Assembly: GCF_003008555.2 (NCBI RefSeq)
Contig: NZ_CP027665.1
Location: 744,001-808,000 of the forward strand
Source: Pukyongiella litopenaei
GTDB taxonomy: Bacteria; Pseudomonadota; Alphaproteobacteria; Rhodobacterales; Rhodobacteraceae
Length of the DNA stretch: 64,000 bases
Direction of reading: 5' to 3'
Below the pieces are notes generated by a model, which saw only the letters and a program-made list of their open reading frames with translations, was not told where the DNA came from and ran no database searches. Below, in pieces: positions 35,034 through 43,926 of the stretch (its first letter is position 1; each line of letters opens with the position of its first letter). Position numbers and translations under genes: made by a program.

Positions 35034-35798
35034 ATGTTGCAGACTCTGGCTGAAAAGAAAGGCGCGTTCTATCCGGGCCTCGACCTCGACGACGCGATGG
35101 ATCTCGCGCGCGAGATCCTGCAGCCCGCCGGGTTCGATATCGTCACCTACGATTTCTCGCCCGTTCCGCTGACCCATGACGGCCAATTCATCCTGCCCAC
35201 GGTTCTCAGCATGCGCGGCACGCCGGGCGACATGGAACATCTGTGGTGCGCGAACGGCTATTACAGCCGCGATCCGGTGATGGATGCCGCGCGGCAGGTG
35301 ACCCGGCCCTTCGCGTGGTCGCATCACGGCCGGCAGAGCCTGGTCATGCGCAACATCCTGGGAGACAGGCACCGGCCCGTCGTGGAATATCTCCTGGACA
35401 GCGGGATGCGCAGCGGCATCACCGTCCCGGTCCGGGGGCCGGGCGGCGCGTTGGCGACATTCAGCGCGATTCGGATCGGCAATGCCGACGACGCGGACCT
35501 GGAGGAGCATCTCTCGACCGTCGGCCACCTAGGATATGTCCTGCATGACGCGGTGCGCGCCGGTTTCTCGGGCGATGATCTTCGCACCTCTCACGTCCGG
35601 TTCACGCCGCGGGAACGGCAATGCATGATGCTCTGCGCCCAAGGACTGACGACCAAGCAGATCGCACATGAAATCGATCGCTCTATCCCGACGGTCACGC
35701 TGCACCTGACCTCTGCCGCGAACAAGCTGGGCGCGCGGAACCGGGCCCATGCGCTGGCGCTCGCCGCGCATTATCGCCTGCTTGAACCCGACGCCTGA
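35034..35798 (+). CDS. LuxR-family solo regulator with plant-signal-type ligand pocket
   Basis: This 254-residue protein has an N-terminal autoinducer-binding domain and a C-terminal LuxR helix-turn-helix (FTPRERQCMMLCAQGLTTKQ then IAHEIDRSIPTV). Aligned by the invariant DP (80-81) and Trp95, the positions matching TraR/LuxR Trp57 and Tyr61 are Met67 and Trp71. That M/W pair marks the plant-associated LuxR solos (OryR, XccR, PsoR, PipR type), which respond to plant compounds and not to acyl-homoserine lactones. There is no luxI in the window. Neighbours are a peptide importer and pip. An alternative ATG lies at 35004. Confidence 0.9.
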   Translation: MLQTLAEKKGAFYPGLDLDDAMDLAREILQPAGFDIVTYDFSPVPLTHDGQFILPTVLSMRGTPGDMEHLWCANGYYSRDPVMDAARQVTRPFAWSHHGRQSLVMRNILGDRHRPVVEYLLDSGMRSGITVPVRGPGGALATFSAIRIGNADDADLEEHLSTVGHLGYVLHDAVRAGFSGDDLRTSHVRFTPRERQCMMLCAQGLTTKQIAHEIDRSIPTVTLHLTSAANKLGARNRAHALALAAHYRLLEPDA

Positions 35799-35819
35799 GC
35801 CGTGGCCCGGGCTGGTACC

Positions 35820-35837
35820 CTATAAGATTCCCTAGCT
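35820..35837 (+). promoter_or_regulatory. candidate LuxR-solo site, copy 2 (CTATAAGATTCCCTAGCT)
   Basis: This 18-mer lies 69 bases upstream of the pip start and resembles the minus-strand element at 34881-34898 (14/18 identities). Position and pairing suggest activation of pip and of the peptide transporter by the same regulator. It does not obviously match lux-box consensus sequences I know. Confidence 0.45.
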
Positions 35838-35905
35838 GTCACCGACCGGCGCGCCGCTGCTAGCCTCTTGCTGACAAGCCATGAGACAGGGACCGGGAGA
35901 TCAAC

Positions 35906-36805
35906 ATGTGCGCCTATGACGTCACGACAGGGGTTTCACCGTATCAGGGATACGAAACCTGGTACCGCATCTGCGGTTCGCTCGACTCCGACAAGCTGCC
36001 GCTGGTCGTGGCGCATGGCGGACCCGGATGCACCCATGACTATGTGGACAGTTTCAAGGACTTGGCGGAAACCGGCCGCCCGGTGATCCATTACGACCAG
36101 ATCGGCAATGGAAAATCGACCCACCTGCCCGACAAGGGGGCCGATTTCTGGACGGTCGACTTCTTCCTCGGCGAGCTTGACGCGTTGCTCGACCATCTGG
36201 GCATCCGCAACCGCTATGCCTATCTCGGCCAGAGCTGGGGCGGGATGCTGGGTGCGGAACACGGGGTGCGCCGTCCGGCCGGGCTCAAGGCCCTGGTGAT
36301 CGCCAATTCACCCGCCTCGATGGAACTGTGGCTGGCCGGAGCCGCCAAGCTCCGGGCGGAGCTGCCGCCCGAGGTGCAGGCTGCGCTCGACACGCACGAG
36401 GCCAACGGCACGACCGATCACCCGGACTACAAGGCCGCCGAGAAGGTCTTCAACGAAAGGCATGTCTGCCGTGTGGTTCCGATGCCGCCCGAGGTGCAGC
36501 GCACCTTTGACGCCATGGAAGAGGACCCCACAGTGTATCACACCATGAACGGGCCGAACGAATTCCACGTTGTCGGGACGATGAAAACATGGTCCGTTAT
36601 CAACCGCCTGCCGAACATCGCCGCCCCCACGCTCGCGTTCCGCGGCTTCCATGACGAAGCGACGGAAGAATGTGTGCAGCCGTTCCTCGACCTGATCCCC
36701 GACGTGGTCGGCCATGTCTTTCCCGATTCCAGCCATATGCCGCATGTCGAGGAGAAGGAAAGCTGCCTGGCCGTCACCGAGGCCTTCCTCGCCAAGTTCG
36801 ATTGA
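35906..36805 (+). CDS. pip: proline iminopeptidase-family alpha/beta hydrolase (S33)
   Basis: This 299-residue alpha/beta hydrolase has the oxyanion motif HGGPG (37-41), the nucleophile elbow GQSWGG with Ser110, an Asp in FRGFHDEAT and the catalytic His in DSSHMPH near the end. This is the S33 proline iminopeptidase / amino-acid amidase pattern, with no signal peptide, so it acts in the cytoplasm on N-terminal prolyl peptides or amides. GGGAGA precedes the start. It is downstream of the LuxR solo, as pip genes are in plant-associated LuxR-solo loci. Confidence 0.9.
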   Translation: MCAYDVTTGVSPYQGYETWYRICGSLDSDKLPLVVAHGGPGCTHDYVDSFKDLAETGRPVIHYDQIGNGKSTHLPDKGADFWTVDFFLGELDALLDHLGIRNRYAYLGQSWGGMLGAEHGVRRPAGLKALVIANSPASMELWLAGAAKLRAELPPEVQAALDTHEANGTTDHPDYKAAEKVFNERHVCRVVPMPPEVQRTFDAMEEDPTVYHTMNGPNEFHVVGTMKTWSVINRLPNIAAPTLAFRGFHDEATEECVQPFLDLIPDVVGHVFPDSSHMPHVEEKESCLAVTEAFLAKFD

Positions 36806-36859
36806 ACCACCGCCAACAGGCGACGGCGTGACCGGTGTCGCAAGGACATGACGCGCCGG

Positions 36860-38788
36860 TCAGCGCCCGGCGTCCGCCGCGCACAGCAGGACGCCGTCGA
36901 AGAATTCGGACAGTTCCCGCCAGGCATCGAGCGGCAGGACGTTGGCGACATACTGGTCGGGGCGGACGACGATCATGCAGCCCCGGTCGCGGTCGATTCC
37001 ACGCATGTCGTAGATGTCGCCGGCGCCCTTGTGATCGACGCAGAAGACCTTTTCGTGATCCATGAGCCCCAGCTTGCCGGTGCAGGGTTTCAGCAGCGAC
37101 GGGATGTGTTCATAGTCCAGCCGGTCAAAGGTCTGCTGAAATATCGCGCGGACATCGATCACGGCGTCGATATCCTCGGCCCTGCCGGTGTGTTTGACCA
37201 CGGGCGATTCCGGGTCGCGTTCCAGCCAGTCGGCGAGCCGGTGGATTGCCGAACCCGCATGTGAACCGTCGCCCGCCCCGGCAAAGGCATAGATGCGCCA
37301 GCGCCCGTCCGCCCCGGCCGCGTGACCCAGCTGCATCTGCCGGGCATCCGACAGGCGCACGACCGGGGCCGAATGGAACCGGCGGCCGATTTCCTCGCCG
37401 GTGGCCAGCGCCTGATGGGTCGGGGCCGCGACCAGCGCGGATCTGTCGTATTTGACCGCCAGCCCGCCGGTAAACTCCAGGTTCTCCTTGAACGCGCGAA
37501 CGAAACGCGGCTCTGCGCCACCGTCGAGCTCGGATGTTCCCGGCGGGGCCGACATGATCCGGGCCCATGCGTGATCGGTGTCGATCAGCCGCCGGGCCTC
37601 GGCCCGGCGTTCGCCGGAATAGCTGCGCAACAGGGTCGCATCGGCACGCCCCATCAGCACATGCGCCAGTTTCCAGCCCAGGTTGAACGTGTCCTGCATC
37701 GAAACGTTCATGCCCTGGCCGGCCTTGGGGCTGTGGGTGTGGCAGGCATCGCCCGCGGTGAAGATGCGGGGATTGCGGTCTTCACCCGCCGGCACGTCAT
37801 CGAACCGGTCGGTCAGGCGGTGCCCGATCTCGTAGATCGACCACCAGACGACCTCTTTGACGTCGATGGCATAGGGCCGCATGATCCGGTTCGCCGCCGC
37901 GATCAGGTCATCCCGGGTGAAGTTTCGCTCGGCCACACGCTCGTCTTCGCCGAGCGTGTCGAGCTCCACATACATCCGGAACAGATAGCCGCCTTCGCGC
38001 GGCAGGATCAGGATGTTGCCGTCGCGGGCCGACGCGATCAGGCATTTCTGGCGGACATCCGGAAAATCGGTATTGGCCAGGATGTCCATCACCCCCCAGG
38101 CCTTGTGCGCCGCGTCACCATGCAGTTCGCCGCCGATCGCCTTGCGCACGGTCGAGCGCGCGCCGTCGCAACCGACCACATACCTGGCGCGGATGGTGGC
38201 GAGATCGCCCCGGTTCACACCGGTGTCTTCCAGCGTCACGGTCACCGGGTGATCATCGGCCCCGGTGTCGATCGAAAGGTCTTTCAGCGCCAGTCCGTAA
38301 TCGGGCGCAAGCCGGGATGGCGAGTTTCGCATCACCTCGAGGAAAAGCTCGTGCATCCGGGCCTGGTTGATCAGGACATGGGGCATTTCCGAGCTGTCAT
38401 CGGCGACATCCTGCACCCGGCCGATACGCCTGATCGCATCCGGGTTGTCGGGATCGGGCATCCAGAAACTGGTCTGGTTGACCCAATAGGTTTCGCGCTT
38501 GACCTTTTCGGCAAATCCGAAGGCCTGGAACATCTCCATCGTGCGGACGCTGATGCCATCGGCCTTGCCCTTCACGATGTTGGACGGGCTCGCCTCGACG
38601 ATCATGGTGTCGATCTGCGGAAACTGCGCAAGCTGGGCGGCCAGGCACAGCCCTGCCGGGCCGGATCCGACGATCAGCACGTCCACCTTTTCCGGCAGCG
38701 GCGCGTTCGGCGACCGGTCACGCCGGTTCGGCGCGGCATCCCTGATGTCGGGATTTCCGCCGCGAAATCCATCCTTGTAGAATTGCAT
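36860..38788 (-). CDS. FAD-dependent aromatic monooxygenase, 3-hydroxybenzoate 4-monooxygenase / phenol 2-monooxygenase type
   Basis: This 642-residue class A flavin hydroxylase has the GSGPAGLCLA ADP-binding motif (41-50), the DG motif GCDGARSTVRKAIGG, the GD motif FTAGDACHTHSPKAGQGMN and a C-terminal thioredoxin-like domain. Length and motifs match MobA (3-hydroxybenzoate 4-monooxygenase, giving protocatechuate) and phenol 2-monooxygenases. GGAGAAAG precedes the chosen ATG (MQFYKDGFRGGNP). It is a single-gene unit convergent with pip. The exact phenolic substrate cannot be fixed from sequence. Confidence 0.87.
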   Translation of the reverse strand: MQFYKDGFRGGNPDIRDAAPNRRDRSPNAPLPEKVDVLIVGSGPAGLCLAAQLAQFPQIDTMIVEASPSNIVKGKADGISVRTMEMFQAFGFAEKVKRETYWVNQTSFWMPDPDNPDAIRRIGRVQDVADDSSEMPHVLINQARMHELFLEVMRNSPSRLAPDYGLALKDLSIDTGADDHPVTVTLEDTGVNRGDLATIRARYVVGCDGARSTVRKAIGGELHGDAAHKAWGVMDILANTDFPDVRQKCLIASARDGNILILPREGGYLFRMYVELDTLGEDERVAERNFTRDDLIAAANRIMRPYAIDVKEVVWWSIYEIGHRLTDRFDDVPAGEDRNPRIFTAGDACHTHSPKAGQGMNVSMQDTFNLGWKLAHVLMGRADATLLRSYSGERRAEARRLIDTDHAWARIMSAPPGTSELDGGAEPRFVRAFKENLEFTGGLAVKYDRSALVAAPTHQALATGEEIGRRFHSAPVVRLSDARQMQLGHAAGADGRWRIYAFAGAGDGSHAGSAIHRLADWLERDPESPVVKHTGRAEDIDAVIDVRAIFQQTFDRLDYEHIPSLLKPCTGKLGLMDHEKVFCVDHKGAGDIYDMRGIDRDRGCMIVVRPDQYVANVLPLDAWRELSEFFDGVLLCAADAGR

Positions 38789-39008
38789 CACTTTCTCCCG
38801 GGCCTGGCAGAGCGGCTGGCGCGGATCGCCTGCGCCAGTTCTATCCATGCCGGCATAGGCCGGGCAAGTGTCGCGGCAAGGATCGCCCAGGACCGCGCAG
38901 GCACCGGCGGGGTGATCGACGCCCCTGCGCGGGGACCGCGACGCAGGCACAGGTCGCGGCCTTCTGATGGCATATCTGCCAGTCCCGGCGCCGGTGTCAT
39001 GCCCCGGA

Positions 39009-39584
39009 TCAGCCGTTGTGCAGGACGACCCGCGTGCCGAGCGGAACCTCGGAGAAGAGTTGAATCACATGATCGTTGGCCATGCGGATGCAGCCGTTGG
39101 ATATCTGCCGTCCCAACCCGCGAACATCGCGCGTGCCGTGAATGCGCAACAGGCTGTCCGACCCGTTCGACCGGTAGAGATAGAGCGCCCGGGCCCCGAG
39201 CGGATTGTCGATGCCGCCGGGCATCCCTGCCGCGTGCGGCCCATACAGTTCAGGATCGCGCCGGATCATCGCCTTGGTCGGTGTCCAGGACGGCCATTCG
39301 CGTTTGTCCCCGACACGGAAACGGCCGCTGTAATACCGGCCCGGTTCACCGATCCCGACCACATAGCGCGTGGCCTGGCCGCCGGGACGCGTCCAGAGCA
39401 GCGTGAACGTATCCGGGAAGACATGGATCTCGCCGGGCGCGAGATTGGGCGCGTCAACGAGGCGTGGCTCGTATTCTTCCGGGATCGGCAACTCGCTCGG
39501 ATGGATCGGTTCCGTCACTTCGGGTGTCGGGGCACAGGCCGGCAGGGCGGCCAGCAGTCCCATCAGAAAGGCGCGACGTTTCAT
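39009..39584 (-). CDS. L,D-transpeptidase (YkuD), lipoprotein
   Basis: This 191-residue protein has a lipoprotein signal (MKRRAFLMGLLAALPAC, lipobox Cys17) and a YkuD domain with the catalytic pattern HGT...SNGCIRM. It would form or rework 3-3 peptidoglycan cross-links or attach proteins to the wall, anchored to a membrane facing the periplasm. The start at 39584 is preferred because GGGGA is nine bases upstream; the ATG at 39593 abuts it. Confidence 0.9.
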   Translation of the reverse strand: MKRRAFLMGLLAALPACAPTPEVTEPIHPSELPIPEEYEPRLVDAPNLAPGEIHVFPDTFTLLWTRPGGQATRYVVGIGEPGRYYSGRFRVGDKREWPSWTPTKAMIRRDPELYGPHAAGMPGGIDNPLGARALYLYRSNGSDSLLRIHGTRDVRGLGRQISNGCIRMANDHVIQLFSEVPLGTRVVLHNG

Positions 39585-39914
39585 TCCCGGCATTCCCCTA
39601 CGGCAACTTTGTCCGGGTAGGATGCGATTTCAGGCCGCTGTCGGCAAGGTTTTCCGCCTGCCACCCGAAAATGACGGTTCTGCCCAGCGTCGTAACGGGC
39701 ACCTCATGCGACCGCGCGAGCCTGCCAAAACACCGCCCGGACAGCCGCCCGATGCCGGCAAAAGCGCTGTTTCGGCGGGTCCGCCGCAACATCATCTTGA
39801 TTTCGCGTGGCGATCCGGCCCAAGTTTGACCTGTCGCGGTTGCGCGGGCGCCGAAACCGGACCGGGGCCGGGAGCGACCGGGGCGCGAACAACATTGCCG
39901 GGATGGGGACCGTC
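39585..39914. other. intergenic region, no feature recognised
   Basis: This 330-base gap separates the divergent L,D-transpeptidase and membrane-protein genes. I see no convincing coding sequence, RNA or strong dyad in it; the two promoters presumably lie here. Confidence 0.5.
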
Positions 39915-40253
39915 ATGGACAAGACCGAGTCACAGACCGCCGCGCTGGACCCGGCGCCCCTGTCATGGACCGCGCCCGGAGCGACCGACACCTTTGCCAT
40001 CTACGGGCTTATCACCCTCCTGCTGGTCGTTTTCCTCGTCATCTATCTCTACGCGGTGTTCGACCGCTATGCCGAGCGCAAGGGCGAAGGCAGCCCGCTG
40101 CGCACGACCATTCCGACGATGCTGACGGTCGGCCTGGCCTATGACCTGCTGCCGCCGCTGGAAGGGGTGAGCGTGTTGCTGCCCTTGTCGCTGATCGCGG
40201 CGGCCGTCGCACGGGATGCGGTGTTATGGGTCAACGAGAACAGGGGGCGGTGA
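39915..40253 (+). CDS. small inner-membrane protein paired with a HlyD-family protein
   Basis: This 112-residue protein has a hydrophobic segment AIYGLITLLLVVFLVIYLY at about 26-44 and a second in LLPLSLIAAAVARDAVL near the C-terminus. The start at 39915 is chosen for the GGGGA six bases upstream; in-frame ATGs at 39903 and 39807 exist. It ends one base before the HlyD gene start region, so the pair is co-transcribed. It resembles in arrangement the E. coli YiaW-YiaV pair, but I do not see firm sequence similarity. Function unknown. Confidence 0.72.
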   Translation: MDKTESQTAALDPAPLSWTAPGATDTFAIYGLITLLLVVFLVIYLYAVFDRYAERKGEGSPLRTTIPTMLTVGLAYDLLPPLEGVSVLLPLSLIAAAVARDAVLWVNENRGR

Positions 40254-40254
40254 C

Positions 40255-41466
40255 ATGATCGAACTGATCCTGACCAGTTTCCCGCTGCTGTTCCGCATCG
40301 TCTATCTGCGGTTCCGCAAGAAGGCGATCACCGTCTACAATATCCACCGCGCCGTCTTTGTCTGGTTCCTGCTGTTTCTCGCGCTGGTCTTCACCATCGA
40401 GTATTACCACCCCGAAACCCATTCCGGCATCGTGCCGTTTCGGATCGTTCCCGTCGTGGCCGAGAATGGCGGCACCGTGACCAGCCTGCACGTCAAGGCG
40501 GGCCAGGACGTGGAACCCGGCGATCTGCTGTTCACGGTCGACGATTCGAGCGAGGCCGCCGCCGTCGGGGTCGCCGAAAGCCAGGTCGAGCAGGCCCGCG
40601 AACAGATCACCGTGGCCAGGTCGCAGGTGCGCGAAGCCCGGGCCGCCGTGGACTCGGCACAGGCGGCGCTCGATATCGCCAATGTCCAACTTTCGAACCA
40701 GGAAAAGCTGCGCGAGGAGAAATCGCCCGCCTTCGCCCTCGACCGCTACCTGCGGGCGCAGGACGACCAGAAGGAACGCACCGCAGCCGTGGCGCAGGCC
40801 CAGGCCAACCTGGAAACGGCCAGCCTGCAGGCCGACAAACTGGCGCCAACGGCGCTCGCCACCGCCGAGGCATCGCTCGGGCAGGCGCAGGTGGAACTGG
40901 ACAAGACCCGCATCAAGGCATCGGTCGCCGGCCGGATCGAACAACTGACGCTGAATGTCGGCGACCGCGCCGCCGAGGTCGCCATCAACCCCGCGATGGT
41001 CATCGTGCCCCACCGGACCGCCGACGACCCGGCCGAGATCGTGGCCGGGTTCACCCAGGTCAATCGCTCGGTGATACGCATCGGCATGCCCGCCGAGGTC
41101 GCCTGCGCGAGCAACATCAACAACGGGATGCACGATTCGGTCCTGCCGGCGCGGATCGTCCGCATCCAGGAGTCAATCGCGACCGGACAGATCGTCCCGA
41201 CCGGCAAGCTGTTGCAGCCGTCCGAGCGCATGGGCCGGGGCGAGGTCGTCGTGCATCTGAAGCTCGAACATCCCGAACATCAGAGCCTGCTGGTCAACGG
41301 CAGCAGATGTCTCGTCCAGGCCTATACCACACGCATCTCGGGATCCCTTGCCGATACCGCGCTGGGCGAGATCATCGAGGCCTGGGCGTTGGAAAAGGCG
41401 ATCATCATGCGCATGAAGGTCTGGGTCATGCTGGCCACGGGGGCCGGTCTGGGCGGGGCGGGCTGA
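40255..41466 (+). CDS. HlyD-family membrane-fusion/secretion protein
   Basis: This 403-residue periplasmic adaptor has a membrane anchor (VWFLLFLALVFTIEYY, about 36-51), a biotinyl-lipoyl-like segment VAENGGTVTSLHVKAGQDVEPGDLLF, and a long coiled-coil hairpin rich in Ala, Gln and Glu (about 105-220). The lipoyl half VAGRIEQLTLNVGD then closes the domain. It normally links an inner-membrane pump to an outer-membrane channel, but no pump or TolC gene is adjacent, only the small membrane protein. A GGGGGCGG stretch provides the ribosome site. Confidence 0.86.
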   Translation: MIELILTSFPLLFRIVYLRFRKKAITVYNIHRAVFVWFLLFLALVFTIEYYHPETHSGIVPFRIVPVVAENGGTVTSLHVKAGQDVEPGDLLFTVDDSSEAAAVGVAESQVEQAREQITVARSQVREARAAVDSAQAALDIANVQLSNQEKLREEKSPAFALDRYLRAQDDQKERTAAVAQAQANLETASLQADKLAPTALATAEASLGQAQVELDKTRIKASVAGRIEQLTLNVGDRAAEVAINPAMVIVPHRTADDPAEIVAGFTQVNRSVIRIGMPAEVACASNINNGMHDSVLPARIVRIQESIATGQIVPTGKLLQPSERMGRGEVVVHLKLEHPEHQSLLVNGSRCLVQAYTTRISGSLADTALGEIIEAWALEKAIIMRMKVWVMLATGAGLGGAG

Positions 41467-41599
41467 GCCGCCGGGATAGGCGGGATCCCGCGCCGCCACG
41501 GCACCTGCAGGCCGCGTTGATCCGGGCAACGCCCGCCGGGAAACGGGACCACCGCCGACGGGGGTCGATCCCGGTGATGCCGGCGGCGCATGCCGCGCC

Positions 41600-42736
41600 T
41601 CAGCCGAGCCGCATCAGCAGCCCCGCCATGAGCCGCGCCCGTTCGGTCAGGCTGTCGACGCGGATATGTTCGGTCAGCGTATGGAGCCCGGCGCCCCGCA
41701 CACCCAGCGAATCCAGTGTCGGGATACCCATCGCCCCGGTGAAATTCCCATCGGAGCCGCCGCCCTGGCTGCGCCCTTCCAGTTCGAACCCCAACTCGCC
41801 GGCAATGCCTTTCGCCACCTCGAAAATCCGTGCCGTTCCGGGCGTGTCCGGCCGCCAGACCGGCCGAGTGACGCCGCGCGTGACGCTGAATTCGACACCG
41901 TTCACATCCCCCTGAAGCGCCATCATGCGGGCAATGCCGTCGTCGAGATCCTGCTGTTTCTTGGCCATGCTCAGCGCCTCGGCATCGCAGACGGACGACA
42001 CGCAGTTCACCCATTGGCCCGCATGGATCACGCCCACGCTGAACGTGCAGTCGGGCCCGGTCATGGCCTCGATCTCTTCGATCTTGTGCGCCATCGCGGC
42101 GATGGCGGATCTGCCGTCCTGCAGCCGCGCGCCGGCGTGGCTGGGCTGGCCGGCGGTGCGCAGGTTGAACCGCGCGATGGCATAGCGGCCGATGGTCACG
42201 CCGCCATCGTCATGCCCCGGCTCGGGCACCAGCACATAGGCGTGCCGCGCGGCCTCGGCCTCGATCAGGTCGCGCGTGCTGGGGGTGCCGACCTCCTCGT
42301 CGGGGGTGAACAACACGGTGACCGGCAGCGGTGTCTCCAGCCCCGCCTGCGCCAGCTTGCGGATCGCCTCGAGGCTGACGAAATTGCCGCCTTTCATGTC
42401 CATGATGCCGGGGCCATAGCAGATCCCGCCCTCACGCCGGAACGGCAGCGCATCGAGCGTGCCGACGGGGTGCACCGTGTCCATGTGGCCCAGGATCAGG
42501 ATGCCGGGCTTGCGGCCCCGGTCCGGATGCGGGAACCGGGCCCGCACCGAGCCGCCATAGCCCATGCGGCCGGGAATGCGTTCGATCACGGCCCCCATCA
42601 CCGCCATGTCACAGGCGGCGAGATCCATCATCCGGTCGACGGCGGCGGCGTCGAATGTGGGACTTTCGCATTCGATCCACGGGCGCAGGTCCGCCAGCAT
42701 CGCGTCGGCATCGAAGGGCAGTTCGAGCGGGTTCAT
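41600..42736 (-). CDS. M20-family metallopeptidase, carboxypeptidase G2 type
   Basis: This 378-residue zinc hydrolase has the M20 ligands and catalytic residues: GHMDTVHP (His84, Asp86), MDMKGG (Asp113), TPDEEVG (Glu147-Glu148) and a dimerisation domain after residue 180. A conserved late Gly/His region contains GGGSDGNFTG. It resembles glutamate carboxypeptidase (CPG2), which removes C-terminal glutamate from acyl or folate-like conjugates. It has no signal peptide. It is the last gene of the peptide/amide scavenging operon, 11 bases after the second M20 gene. Confidence 0.9.
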   Translation of the reverse strand: MNPLELPFDADAMLADLRPWIECESPTFDAAAVDRMMDLAACDMAVMGAVIERIPGRMGYGGSVRARFPHPDRGRKPGILILGHMDTVHPVGTLDALPFRREGGICYGPGIMDMKGGNFVSLEAIRKLAQAGLETPLPVTVLFTPDEEVGTPSTRDLIEAEAARHAYVLVPEPGHDDGGVTIGRYAIARFNLRTAGQPSHAGARLQDGRSAIAAMAHKIEEIEAMTGPDCTFSVGVIHAGQWVNCVSSVCDAEALSMAKKQQDLDDGIARMMALQGDVNGVEFSVTRGVTRPVWRPDTPGTARIFEVAKGIAGELGFELEGRSQGGGSDGNFTGAMGIPTLDSLGVRGAGLHTLTEHIRVDSLTERARLMAGLLMRLG

Positions 42737-42747
42737 CCGGCACCCTT

Positions 42748-43911
42748 TCAGCTGGCCAGCCGGCGTTCGACGATCCGTGCCATCACGGACGCCCCCACCG
42801 GCAGCAGGTCGGGATCGAGAAAGAAGCTCGGATTGTGCAGGCCGGTGGTGCCGGAATGGCCGATCCGGCAATAGGCGCCGGGAACCACCTTGAGCATGTC
42901 GGCGAAATCCTCGGAGCCGGTGGCCGGTTCGTCGGCGTTGCTGACGTTTTCCTCGCCAACGATATCGGCCGCCGCCTCGAGATAGGCCTCGGACAGGTCG
43001 GCATCGTTCATCAGCACGTCGAAGATGTTGCGCAGGTCGATGGTGATCTCGACGCCATAGGCGGTGGCAAACCCGGCGCAGAGCTCGCGCATCCGGGTTT
43101 CGGCCAGGTCGCGGACCCCGTCCTTGAAATAGCGGATCGTGCCCGCCAGCGTCGCCACGTCCGGCACCACGTTATAGGCCGATCCGGCATGCAGCTGCGT
43201 CACCGACAGCACACAGGCGTCCAGCGGAGCCACGTTGCGCGACAGGATCGTCTGCAGGCTGCCCACCAGCGCCGAGGCGATGACCAGCGGATCGCGCGAC
43301 TGCTGCGGCATGGCGGCATGGCTGCCCTTGCCCTGCACCCTGATGTCAAAGAACGAGGCCCCCGCCATCGCCGGCCCCTTGCAGATGCCGACCCGGTTCG
43401 GCTCGCCGCTGGGGGAATTGTGCATTCCAAAAACCTCGTCGCAGGGGAACCGCTCGAACAGGCCGTCGGCCAGCATCCCGCGCGCACCGCCCAGGCCTTC
43501 CTCGGCGGGCTGAAAGATCACGATCGCCGTGCCCGCGAAATCGCGGGTTGCGGCCAGGTGCTTGGCCGCGCCCAGCAGCATGGTGGTATGCGCGTCATGG
43601 CCGCAGGCATGCATCACGCCGGGATTGGTCGACCGGTATGGCAGGTTGGTTTCCTCCTCGATCGGCAGCGCGTCCATGTCGGCCCGCAGCCCGACACGCC
43701 GCGCGCCGTCGCGATTGCCCCGGATGACGCCGACGACGCCGGTGCCGCCGATGCCCGTATGGATCTCGTCGACGCCATAGGCCTTCAGCCTGTCGGCGAC
43801 CACGCCGGCGGTGCGATGCTCGGTAAAGCCGATTTCGGGATGGGCGTGCAGGTCCTTGAAGATGTCGGTCAGTTCTTCGGTGCTTGCGGCGATGATGGGC
43901 AAAACGCTCAT
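42748..43911 (-). CDS. M20-family aminoacylase (N-acyl-L-amino acid amidohydrolase type)
   Basis: This 387-residue M20D-type hydrolase has LHAHPEIGFTEHRTA near residue 21, GLRADMDALPIEE, the metal-binding HACGHDAHTTMLLGAA (about 101-116) and QPAEEGLGGARGM with the catalytic Glu. These amidohydrolases cleave N-acyl amino acids or peptides. GAGGAGA precedes the start. It lies 15 bases after the fused ABC ATPase gene, so imported N-acyl amides or short peptides are the likely substrates. Confidence 0.91.
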   Translation of the reverse strand: MSVLPIIAASTEELTDIFKDLHAHPEIGFTEHRTAGVVADRLKAYGVDEIHTGIGGTGVVGVIRGNRDGARRVGLRADMDALPIEEETNLPYRSTNPGVMHACGHDAHTTMLLGAAKHLAATRDFAGTAIVIFQPAEEGLGGARGMLADGLFERFPCDEVFGMHNSPSGEPNRVGICKGPAMAGASFFDIRVQGKGSHAAMPQQSRDPLVIASALVGSLQTILSRNVAPLDACVLSVTQLHAGSAYNVVPDVATLAGTIRYFKDGVRDLAETRMRELCAGFATAYGVEITIDLRNIFDVLMNDADLSEAYLEAAADIVGEENVSNADEPATGSEDFADMLKVVPGAYCRIGHSGTTGLHNPSFFLDPDLLPVGASVMARIVERRLAS

Positions 43912-43926
43912 GGTGTCTCCTCGGGT

